DNA from: JAAYAY01 sp963674575
GTDB lineage: Bacteria; Planctomycetota; Planctomycetia; Pirellulales; Thermoguttaceae
Length of the DNA stretch: 64,000 nucleotides
Assembly: GCA_963674575.2 (NCBI GenBank)
Contig: CAXXQT010000001.1
Span: forward strand, 1,302,001 to 1,366,000
Reading direction: 5' to 3'
A program made the position numbers and the translations under genes. Under the pieces are notes generated by a model, which was not told the DNA's origin, did not search any database, and was given only the letters and a program-made list of their open reading frames with translations. Shown in pieces: positions 18,701 through 25,203 of the stretch. Positions within the stretch are counted from its first letter, which is position 1. Each line of letters begins with the position of its first letter.

Positions 18701-19332
18701 GGGTTGAGGGCCCGATCGCGATGGGCCTCCACCAGGTCCATGTCGATCATCGACTTCACGTCGTCTTCGCTGAGCTGCTCGATCTTGTTCACTTCGTGGG
18801 AGGTCCGGAAACCGTCGAAGAAGTGGACGAAGGGCACGCGACTTTCCAGGGTCGCCCCGTAGGCGATCAAGGCCATGTCCTGGGCTTCCTGGATGCTCAC
18901 AGCCGCCAACATCCCCCAACCCGTCGAACGGCAAGCCATCACATCGCTATGATCGCCGAAAATCGACAGGGCGTGGGTCGCCACGGTCCGCGCGGAGACG
19001 TGAAACACCGTCGAGGTGAGCTCGCCGGCAATCTTGAACATGTTCGGAATCATCAGCAAGAGACCCTGAGATGCCGTGAACGTGCATGTCAGAGCTCCTC
19101 CTTGCAGTGAACCATGAACGGCGCCGGCGGCACCCGCCTCACTCTGCATCTCCACCACGTGGGGGACTGTGCCAAAAATGTTCTTTTTTCCGGCTGCAGC
19201 CCAAGCGTCGGGCATTTCGCCCATGCCGCTGGAGGGAGTGATCGGGTAAATCGCCATGACCTCGTTGCAGAGGTGAGCGATCGACGACGTCGCTTCATTG
19301 CCATCGATGGTCACGAAGCGTCTTTCTGCCAC
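15778..19332 (-). CDS. nifJ: pyruvate:ferredoxin (flavodoxin) oxidoreductase
   Basis: This enzyme oxidises pyruvate and CoA to acetyl-CoA and CO2 and reduces ferredoxin or flavodoxin. The 1184-residue single chain has all parts of a homodimeric PFOR: an N-terminal pyrimidine-binding domain (IAHLCNEVMAIYPITPSSGM), a central transketolase-C-like domain and a gamma-type domain around residues 420-620. Two [4Fe-4S] motifs follow, CIQCGLCSLGCP near 690 and CTGCGLCVDVCP near 745, and then the thiamine-diphosphate domain with CAGCGETPY and GGDGWAYDIGYGGLDHV near 975. Translation most likely starts at a GTG at 19332 with AAGGAG 8 bases upstream. It indicates ferredoxin-linked, oxygen-sensitive pyruvate metabolism. 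Confidence 0.97.
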   Translation of the reverse strand: MAERRFVTIDGNEATSSIAHLCNEVMAIYPITPSSGMGEMPDAWAAAGKKNIFGTVPHVVEMQSEAGAAGAVHGSLQGGALTCTFTASQGLLLMIPNMFKIAGELTSTVFHVSARTVATHALSIFGDHSDVMACRSTGWGMLAAVSIQEAQDMALIAYGATLESRVPFVHFFDGFRTSHEVNKIEQLSEDDVKSMIDMDLVEAHRDRALNPDKPVLRGTAQNPDVFFQAREACNPYYDKTAGIVQGVMDKFAKLTGREYHLFDYVGAPDADRVIVAMCSGAGVVEECVDFLAAKGEKVGLVLVRLYRPFDAKAFIDALPKSVKTIIALDRTKEPGAIGEPLYLDLVTAVAECWSGDLPRVIGGRYGLSSKEFTPAMVKGVFDEAAKAEPKNHFTVGIKDDVTNLSLDYDPSFSTELDDVTRAIFFGLGSDGTVGANKNSVKIVGENTPLYAQGYFVYDSKKAGSVTVSHLRFSPRPIKGSYLVSKANFIACHQSVFIEKLDMLATAVEGATFLLNSPYGPDEVWDSIPMETQKQIIDKKIKLYVVDAYRVARDAEMGVRINTVMQTCFFKLANVLPEAEAIEKIKQAITKTYGKRGETVLKRNFAAVDGAISALHEVKVPGEVTSKINRLAGFQGDADEFVKGVLGEIMSGNGDDLPVSAMPVDGTFPTATTQYEKRSVALDIPIWDKGICIQCGLCSLGCPHAAIRMKAYPPEALANAPEGFESTDWRGKEYPGWKMSIQVAPEDCTGCGLCVDVCPAKNREVAKRKAINMESKLDHLERERANYDFFLSIPDVDRSQVKADSIKGSQLLLPLFEYSGACAGCGETPYVKLITQFFGDRMLISNATGCSSIYGGNLPSTPYCVDANGRGPSWSNSLFEDNAEFGFGFRLAIDQQIEYAGTLLKKLSGELGDNLVNALLSNKQETEEEIAEQRKAVAELKTKLAGMGSQDAKDLLASSDYLARRSVWILGGDGWAYDIGYGGLDHVFASGRDVNILVLDTEVYSNTGGQASKATPRGAVAKFAAGGKPAGKKDLGMMAMSYGNVYVGQISLGANPNQAIKAIRAAEAYRGTSLIIAYAHCIAHGINMTTGMGLQKEAVACGYWPLYRFDPNDAVKPFSLDSKPPKGTFKDFAMQQARYAMLARAKPEDSERLVQLGQEDINSRWNFYEQLAATTRDGGEKEVQA

Positions 19333-19974
19333 GGGTACGTCTCCTTATGGTCAAAAAAGGGTTCGGAACAAGAGGTGTGGCCGACTATTGCAACATCGGG
19401 GCGACCAATCTGGCTCCCACTGCCTCGAAGCAAACCGAGACCGGAGAAAACCACTGCCCCGACGAGAACCGAACCCACTTGGAGCCACGTCCCAAGATCT
19501 TCACGCGAAGATTTCCCCTTCAAGGGAATCAATGCGGACGTTGTTGGGACTGGGTCTCAAAAAGGGCCGAACGATCGGCTCGTCAGGGATCGGTCGATCC
19601 GCGCCACTGCGGTGAAACAGGAAAACGCCAGAAAACCGGCGTTTTCAAGCAGGCGTTCCTGCCCGATCTCGCCTTGGCTCAACCGTGAAATGGACTTCTG
19701 GAACCAAGAAACCGGCTCCTCCGTCGCTCCACGACCACCACTGGCCAAAATCGGGTGGAAATGTAATACGCCATCTGCCCAACTTAGCGAATCGAACGCC
19801 AACCGACAAGTTCTACCCGCGGGGGAGAAAATCGCTATTTAAGCAAGCCGTTCTTGACAAAAAACTCCCCCCGAATGCTTGGTCGTCGTGTCGTGCGCAG
19901 CAAGATTGGTGTATCTTGATTTAGAGACGATGTCCTGGGGAAAATTCGACGGGGCTTGTTTCGGAGGAAGCCCA
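19333..19974. other. gene-free divergent region upstream of nifJ
   Basis: About 640 bases hold the nifJ promoter region and the leader of the small pair that follows. A 9-bp hairpin (GAAAACGCC at 19621-19629 with GGCGTTTTC at 19638-19646) lies in the middle and could act as a terminator or attenuator. I see no believable gene and no promoter that I can defend. Confidence 0.55.
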
Positions 19975-20154
19975 GTGGCGAGGGAATTGCCTAACAACGA
20001 GATTGCTGAAGTCCGGAGGATTCGCCACCAGATATCCCAAGAACGCGGTCATGACATCCGTCAGATCGCCGCGTACTATCGACAATTTGGAGAGGAATTA
20101 AGAAGGTCTGGAGACTTTTGTTTTGAGGAGCAGTCGGAGGATATCGACCAATGA
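19975..20154 (+). CDS. small protein paired with a HicB-like gene
   Basis: The protein has 59 residues if translation starts at the GTG at 19975, which has an excellent GGAGGA site 6 bases upstream (19963-19968). An ATG at 19930 in the same frame lacks such a site. The core NEIAEVRRIRHQISQERGHDIRQI resembles the small proteins with an EVRxIRxxxxxxxxHD pattern that often sit directly upstream of UPF0150/HicB-type or toxin-antitoxin genes. The stop overlaps the next start as ATGA. Its role is unknown: it may be part of an addiction pair, but no toxin fold can be recognised. Confidence 0.75.
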   Translation: MARELPNNEIAEVRRIRHQISQERGHDIRQIAAYYRQFGEELRRSGDFCFEEQSEDIDQ

Positions 20155-20342
20155 AACTGAAAATCACCTACTGGCGGGAGCGTGACGGGAAGTACCTCGG
20201 ATTCCTGAACGACTACCCGGATCATTGGACCCAGGGCGAGTCCTACGACGATCTCATCGAACACCTTCGAGATCTGTATCGCGAGTTCCAGGATGAGAGC
20301 CTTCCGGGAATCCGAAAGGTCGAGGAAATCGAGATCGGATGA
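20151..20342 (+). CDS. HicB-family (UPF0150) small protein
   Basis: The 63-residue protein matches the HicB/UPF0150 fold: a short first strand (KLKITYWRERDGKYLGFL), the loop NDYPDHWTQGESYDDL, and a helix IEHLRDLYREFQDE. HicB proteins are antitoxins that bind the HicA RNase toxin, and many stand-alone relatives exist. The usual HicA partner, a ~60-residue basic dsRBD-like protein with a catalytic His, is not visible on either side, and the C-terminal DNA-binding domain of longer HicB proteins is absent. The antitoxin role is therefore inference. It is translationally coupled to the preceding small gene and converges on ligA. Confidence 0.8.
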   Translation: MKLKITYWRERDGKYLGFLNDYPDHWTQGESYDDLIEHLRDLYREFQDESLPGIRKVEEIEIG

Positions 20343-20357
20343 AACGATCGGATTTGA

Positions 20358-22364
20358 TCACGCCTCAAGCAACCCCTCAAACTCCTCCTCCGTCAACACC
20401 TTGACCCCCAGACTCTCCGCCTTGGCCAGCTTGCTTCCTGCTTTCTCTCCCGCCACCACGTAGTCGGTCTTGCTCGACACGCTTGAGGAGGCCTTTCCGC
20501 CGTGGCGAATGATCAGTTCCTTGATCTCATCGCGCGTGTACTTCACGAGCGTTCCGGTGACGACCAAGGTCTTGCCCGCTAGGATCTCGGACCGCTCTTC
20601 GCCGGCCACCTGCGGGACCTCCATGACGATCCCCAGGCTGGCAAGGTCGTCGATCGCGGCCGTGCCGAACTCGCCGACCAGAAACTGGTGTACGCTCTCG
20701 GCGATGATCGGACCGATCTCGTTGATCTCGCCGAGCTGCTCCACCGTGGCCCCACGAAGGGCATCCATCGAACCAAAACTCTCCGCCAAAACCCGGGCGA
20801 CCGTCGTCCCCACGTGGCGAATGCTCAGGGCATTCAGCAACCGGGCCAACCCACGATCCTTGCTCGCCTCGATGCCGGCCAGGAGTTTTTCGCTCGAACG
20901 CTTTCCCATCCGCTCCAGGGTGAGAAGCTGTTCGCCGGTCAACCGGTACAGATCCCCGTAGTCCTTGACCAATCCGCCCGAAACGAGTTGATCGACCAGC
21001 TTGTCGCCCAACCCTTCGATGTCCATGGCGTTTCGGCTGGCGAAGTAGCGAATCCGTTCCTTCACCTGGGCAGGGCAGTCCAGGTTCGGGCAGCGGATGT
21101 AAACGCCGCCCTCGTCCTTGACCACGGCCGTGCCGCACTCGGGGCACTTCGTGGGGAAAACAAATTCCGGAGGCTCGCCCTTGCGCTCGTGCTTCTCCAC
21201 GCGAACGATGTGGGGGATGATCTTGCCCGCCTTCTCAACCACGACGACGTCCCCTTCGCGCACGTCCTTGCGGGTGATCTCGTCGGCGTTGTGCAGACTG
21301 GCCCGGCTGACGGTTGTCCCGGCCAGTTCGACCGGTTTGAGTTCCGCCACCGGCGTGATCGCGCCCGTCTTGCCCACCTGCACCCGGATCTCCTTGAGCC
21401 GGGTGGTGGCTTCGTATTTCTCGAACTTGTAGGCAATCACCCAGCGGGGGCTCTTGGAGGTCGTTCCCAGCCGCTCTCGCTGGTCGAAGTGGTTGACCTT
21501 AAGAACCAGGCCGTCGATTTCGAAATCCAACTCGTGGAGCCTTTCGATCAGGGCCTCGCAATGTTCGACGGCCTTTTCGAACGAGCCGAAGTAGGCGACC
21601 ATGGGAGTCACGGGCAGACCGAAGCTCTGGAGTTCATCGAGAAACTCCATGTAGTTTTCGTTCGTGACCCCTTCCGTGTAACCCACGCCATGGCAGAAGA
21701 ACCGCAAGTGACGCCGAGCGCAGATTTTCGGATCCAGCAGGCGGATACTGCCGGCGGTTACATTGCGCGTATTGGCATAGGGGGCGTCGCCCCGCTTTTG
21801 TTGTTCTTCGTTCAGCCGGACGAGGTCCGAGTTGGTCATGTAGATCTCGCCGCGAAGTTCCAGCACGGGGGGGGCGGACGAGCCTGTGAGTCGCAGGGGC
21901 ACCCCCGCCACGGTGCGGACATTGTGGGTGATGTCGTCGCCCACGCGCCCGTTGCCACGCGTGACCCCGCGGACAAGCGTGCCGTTCTCGTAAAGCAGCG
22001 AGACCGCCACTCCGTCGATCTTCAGTTCCACGACCCACTCGATCGTCTCTTCGCCGAGCAACTTCTGGGTTCGCTGGCCGTAAGCCCGGAGTTCTTCCAG
22101 GCTGTACGTATTGTCGATCGAGAGCATGGGCACTCGATGCTCGACCGTCACCAGGCCCTCAACGGGCTGGTCGCCCACCCGCTGCGTGGGACTGTCGGGG
22201 CTGACCAATTCCGGATGGGCGGCTTCCAACTCTTTCAGCCGGTTGATGAGCCGGTCGTAGTCGAGGTCGGAAATCTCCGGCGCCGCCTCCACGTAATACT
22301 TGCGATCGTGGTGGCGAATCTGTTCGCGCAGTTGCACAACTTCCTTGGCGGGATCAGCAGGCAT
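20358..22364 (-). CDS. ligA: NAD-dependent DNA ligase LigA
   Basis: LigA seals nicks in duplex DNA in replication and repair, using NAD as the adenylate donor. The 668-residue protein is full length. Domain Ia (HDRKYYVEAAPEISDLDYDRL) binds NMN, and the adenylation domain carries the KxDG lysine near residue 114 (VELKIDGVAVSLL). An OB domain follows, then a four-cysteine zinc finger (CPECGTAVV ... CPNLDCPAQ), helix-hairpin-helix repeats and a C-terminal BRCT domain (GKTLVVTGTLVKYTRDEI). The upstream spacer consists of dispersed repeats, so the promoter is hard to place. It converges on the HicB-like gene 15 bases away. Confidence 0.97.
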   Translation of the reverse strand: MPADPAKEVVQLREQIRHHDRKYYVEAAPEISDLDYDRLINRLKELEAAHPELVSPDSPTQRVGDQPVEGLVTVEHRVPMLSIDNTYSLEELRAYGQRTQKLLGEETIEWVVELKIDGVAVSLLYENGTLVRGVTRGNGRVGDDITHNVRTVAGVPLRLTGSSAPPVLELRGEIYMTNSDLVRLNEEQQKRGDAPYANTRNVTAGSIRLLDPKICARRHLRFFCHGVGYTEGVTNENYMEFLDELQSFGLPVTPMVAYFGSFEKAVEHCEALIERLHELDFEIDGLVLKVNHFDQRERLGTTSKSPRWVIAYKFEKYEATTRLKEIRVQVGKTGAITPVAELKPVELAGTTVSRASLHNADEITRKDVREGDVVVVEKAGKIIPHIVRVEKHERKGEPPEFVFPTKCPECGTAVVKDEGGVYIRCPNLDCPAQVKERIRYFASRNAMDIEGLGDKLVDQLVSGGLVKDYGDLYRLTGEQLLTLERMGKRSSEKLLAGIEASKDRGLARLLNALSIRHVGTTVARVLAESFGSMDALRGATVEQLGEINEIGPIIAESVHQFLVGEFGTAAIDDLASLGIVMEVPQVAGEERSEILAGKTLVVTGTLVKYTRDEIKELIIRHGGKASSSVSSKTDYVVAGEKAGSKLAKAESLGVKVLTEEEFEGLLEA

Positions 22365-22535
22365 GGCATTCGGCTACCGGCAAGAGGAACGACAAACGGG
22401 GGCGTAAGGCTGAAGGCTAGAGACTGTAGGCTGTAGGATTGTAGAATAGCAGGTCTCGGTATATCGGAACCGGCACTTCTTGGCAATCAGTCTCGCGTCA
22501 AAGCCTCCAGCCTACAGTCTCCAGCCTCCCGCTAA
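22365..22535. repeat. GGCTGAAGGCT/CTGTAGGCTG-type degenerate repeats
   Basis: Short alternating units (GGCTGAAGGCT, GACTGTAGGCTGTAGG, and their complements near 22500-22533) fill the gap between ligA and the cupin gene. The two halves are roughly inverted and could pair. Related text occurs at 23422-23460 and 23519-23555 around the end of murD. No gene is visible. Confidence 0.6.
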
Positions 22536-22919
22536 TCACTGGCAGCCGCAACTGGCGGCGCAACTTCCTGAAGAATCATCCGAGAGGTGGGGAATCAGGC
22601 AGAGGAATCGGAGCGGTGTCGAACCCGTGTTCTTGAACTGGTGCTCCGTGCCCCCGGGGACGAACACGGCCGTGCCCGGCTTGATTGAGTGTTCCGTCTC
22701 GCCTTCCATGACGAGGCCGTTTCCCTGCAGGACGAACACTTCGTGCTCGTGGGGATGGCTGTGCAGCGGGGTATGGCCGCCCGGGACAACCTCGAAATGA
22801 CGCATGGCGAAGGTGGGGGCGCCGTCCGAATCGTCAATCAGGCAGCGGATCTTGCAGCCGGTGGCGCCGGGGGTATCAACGGGAGCGGCCTCGATGCGAT
22901 CGTAGGGAACGACCTTCAT
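22536..22919 (-). CDS. cupin-domain protein with a Cys-rich C-terminus
   Basis: The 127-residue single-domain cupin is a small beta-barrel metal-binding protein. Motif 1 is visible as GGHTPLHSHPHEHEVFVLQGNG, giving three His and one Glu ligand. Motif 2 appears as PGTAVFVPGGTEHQFKN, with the last His. The protein ends in SCAASCGCQ, three cysteines in nine residues, which is not part of the fold and might bind metal or form disulphides. The ATG at 22919 has AAGGAA upstream. The frame is open to 23252, but that extension translates the palindromic spacer. Substrate unknown: cupins of this size include isomerases, dioxygenases and sensors. Confidence 0.85.
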   Translation of the reverse strand: MKVVPYDRIEAAPVDTPGATGCKIRCLIDDSDGAPTFAMRHFEVVPGGHTPLHSHPHEHEVFVLQGNGLVMEGETEHSIKPGTAVFVPGGTEHQFKNTGSTPLRFLCLIPHLSDDSSGSCAASCGCQ

Positions 22920-23121
22920 GGGAAGATTCCTTGTCTGGCGTCGTGGGGCGAGTTGGCCCGGCATAGAACAGGTCCGGGGCAGAGATTCTATTATACTTGC
23001 TTTCGCCAGTCCCCCAAGGTGCCGTTGATTGTTCGGGAGAACTGCGAAGTCACGGGGACTGGTCCATTTGTCGGCCTGCAACGTACAGCGGAGCATTCCT
23101 TTCCGGTATACAGAAAGCTGG

Positions 23122-23174
23122 CCAGAGAAGAGGCACCGGTACTTCGCTTCAAAGTACCGGTGCCTCTTCTCTGG
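23122..23174. repeat. 23-bp perfect inverted repeat, copy 2
   Basis: The arms at 23122-23144 and 23152-23174 pair over 23 bp (core GAGGCACCGGTACTT) around a 7-base loop. It is the partner of the copy at 14562-14612. It stands in a 600-base gene-free stretch (22920-23523) upstream of the cupin gene, where no other feature is visible. Confidence 0.9.
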
Positions 23175-23421
23175 TACCGCGTTTCTCGGGAAAAGCGACA
23201 ATTCACGACCGTTGTCTCCTTCTGGATGCTCCTTGGCTCGCTCGGCGCACAAAAAAAGCCTCGCGATGAACGGTTCCCAGCGTCATGAAAGTTTCCCACA
23301 AGGAAACGACACAACCGTCGACCCCGAGGCCATGATCGCCTTTGACAAGCAAAAGCGTTCCATGAACTTTATCGGTTTCATTTGCTGAATGTCAATAGAC
23401 ATATCGCAAGAGATGTCAAGG

Positions 23422-23566
23422 TAAGGCTGAAGTCTGGAGACTGGAGGCTGAAGGTCTTGAAGCGAAGTCGATTGCCACGGAGAGCCGATTCCGATGCGCC
23501 GAGAGCCCCCGTTTCCCTGTCCTTCAGTCTTCGGCCTTCAGCCTTCGGCCTTGTCTCCCCACGCAT
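23422..23566. repeat. GGCTGAAG-type repeats running into the 3' end of murD
   Basis: GGCTGAAGTCTGGAGACTGG and following units at 23422-23455, and inverted relatives (CTTCGGCCTTCAGCCTTCGG) at 23525-23549, belong to the same family as 22365-22535. The inverted half lies inside the murD frame and supplies its last codons and stop. Confidence 0.65.
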
Positions 23567-24879
23567 CCGTTTCGACTTTGAGCTTGATACAACCGAGTCA
23601 GTTCCACGAAAGCCTCGCCGCGCGCTCGGTAGTTAACGAACTGGTCGTGACTGGAACAAGCCGGCGAAAGAACGATCGTTGCTCCACGCGGCGCCCGCTC
23701 CATGCACACCGCGAAGGCTTCCTGAAGCGTTCTTGCGACGTGACAATCGAGACGCGTTGCGTGGGTAGCGGTTTTTGATGCCAGTTGCTGAGCCACCTGT
23801 CCGAAAAAAACCGCACCGTCGGCTTCCCTCGCGATGTGATCCGCAAGTTGCCCGTAGTCCACGCCTTTGTCGGCGCCGCCCGCCATGAGCCAGAGGGGTC
23901 TGTCCAGGGCTTCGAGGGCAGCCATGGTGGATTCGGGGGTCGTCGACGACGTGTCATTGACGATGCAACGACCGTTGAGATTGGCCACCGTTTCAAGCCT
24001 GTCCGGAAGCCCGCGGAAGTTGCTCAGGCCGGTTTCAATCGCCCGCTCCGTGCATCCCACGGACTTTGCCGCTGTTGCCGCCAGCGATGCGTTGACCTGG
24101 TTGTGCCGGCCGGGAATCAAGAGAGAGGGAAGATCGGTCAGGCCGGATGGGGCGATGAAATCTCCTGGCACGATGTGCTTCCAATCGGACAAACCGGCGG
24201 CTCCAGGATCGAACACGGCCGTGTCTCGCAACGACTGTCGCGTCAGGATCTTCTGCTTGGCGGTCCGATAATGTTCCAGATCCGGGTGCCAATTCAGATG
24301 GTTGGGCGTGAAGTTCGTGATCACGGCCGTGTTCGGCGAAGCAGCGCTCGGACCCAGCCGGTGAAGTTGAAAGCTGCTGAGTTCCAGAACGACCCAATCG
24401 CTCGATTTCATGGCCTTCAAATCGTCGAGCAGGCTGCCGCCCAGGTTGCCGCCCAGGCAGACACTCCGTCCGTCGGCCTTCAGGATTGAGGCGATCATGG
24501 CCGCCGTGGTCGACTTCCCGTTGCTGCCGGTGACGCCAATGGTGGGGGCCGGACAGTTCTCCAGAAAGAGCTCGATTTCGGAAGTGAGGATCGCACCGGC
24601 CCGTCGCGCCAGATCAAGCCACCGATCTCCGGGCCGGACCGCCGGGTTGACCACGATCAGGTCGGCGTCGCGAAAGTCCTCTTCCCGATGCTCGCCCAGC
24701 CGGTAGCGATGAATCGAAACCCCGTCTAACGCCGCCAATGAACTTGCCAGGCGATCTTCGCTGGCCTTGTCGGTCACCGTGACCACGGCCCCCTGGCGGG
24801 CAAGCCAGCGAGCGGCGGCCAGGCCCCCACCAAAGTGGCCCAGTCCCATCACCGTTGCTCGCAATCCCTGGTATTTCAT
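23524..24879 (-). CDS. murD: UDP-N-acetylmuramoyl-L-alanine:D-glutamate ligase
   Basis: MurD adds D-glutamate to UDP-MurNAc-L-Ala in peptidoglycan precursor synthesis. The 451-residue Mur ligase has a Rossmann-like N-terminal domain (TVMGLGHFGGGLAAARWL), the ATP-binding loop IGVTGSNGKSTTAAMI near residue 112, and the central and C-terminal signatures NHLNWH, GRHNQVNASLAATAAK and NDTSSTTPESTMAAL. The ATG at 24879 was chosen because sequence further upstream is repeat-like. The final residues (GRQGRRLKAED) are encoded by the dispersed repeat and do not look like MurD, so the original stop may have been lost. The gene stands alone, outside a dcw cluster. It shows that the organism can make peptidoglycan precursors. 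Confidence 0.94.
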   Translation of the reverse strand: MKYQGLRATVMGLGHFGGGLAAARWLARQGAVVTVTDKASEDRLASSLAALDGVSIHRYRLGEHREEDFRDADLIVVNPAVRPGDRWLDLARRAGAILTSEIELFLENCPAPTIGVTGSNGKSTTAAMIASILKADGRSVCLGGNLGGSLLDDLKAMKSSDWVVLELSSFQLHRLGPSAASPNTAVITNFTPNHLNWHPDLEHYRTAKQKILTRQSLRDTAVFDPGAAGLSDWKHIVPGDFIAPSGLTDLPSLLIPGRHNQVNASLAATAAKSVGCTERAIETGLSNFRGLPDRLETVANLNGRCIVNDTSSTTPESTMAALEALDRPLWLMAGGADKGVDYGQLADHIAREADGAVFFGQVAQQLASKTATHATRLDCHVARTLQEAFAVCMERAPRGATIVLSPACSSHDQFVNYRARGEAFVELTRLYQAQSRNGCVGRQGRRLKAED

Positions 24880-25030
24880 GGGCCAAAGTAAAACGCAGCG
24901 GCCCAAGCCTGTCAATCCGGGTTTCGGGACCGCGTCCCGCTGCCTCCCTCCGCCTCTGGGCGTTGCCCCGAGAGCGTGGTACCATAAGGGTTTGCGCACC
25001 GCTCGCTAGGGCCGGCGGGGGAAACCCGTT

Positions 25031-25114
25031 ATGGATTTAAGAGCCCGGCTGCCTTTGGAACAATTTCCGGTTGTGAAGGTCGTCGGTCGAGGCAATGTCC
25101 AGCAGCCGGGCTAG
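25031..25114 (+). other. possible 27-codon leader ORF inside a long-range hairpin
   Basis: An ATG at 25031 opens a 27-codon frame ending in TAG (25112-25114). Within it AGCCCGGCTGC (25042-25052) pairs perfectly with GCAGCCGGGCT (25102-25112) across a 49-base loop. The structure lies about 90 bases upstream of uvrA. It could be a leader peptide or structured RNA, or a chance frame over an inverted repeat. It lacks the T-arm and anticodon layout of a tRNA. Confidence 0.3.
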
Positions 25115-25121
25115 CCTGGTC

Positions 25122-25199
25122 CCCGAACCCTGAACCCTAACAACTCAACCTGAACCCTGAACCCTAACAACTCAACCTGAACCCTGAACCCTAACAACT
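25122..25199 (+). repeat. 27-nt tandem repeat touching the uvrA start
   Basis: Three units of 27, 27 and 24 bases (25122-25148, 25149-25175, 25176-25199) contain the words CCTGAACCCT and AACAACTCAA. The array ends 4 bases before the uvrA ATG, so it occupies the place of a ribosome-binding site, and no purine-rich site remains. A shorter version precedes the next gene at 28097-28140. Confidence 0.9.
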
Positions 25200-25203
25200 G
25201 TCG

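Noticed and set aside
16906..19110. 734-codon plus-strand frame opposite nifJ
   Set aside because: It has the composition of an antisense shadow, while the other strand encodes an unambiguous pyruvate:ferredoxin oxidoreductase.
25042..25112. tRNA-like element upstream of uvrA
   Set aside because: The 11-bp terminal stem is longer than an acceptor stem, and no T-arm or anticodon arm can be drawn.
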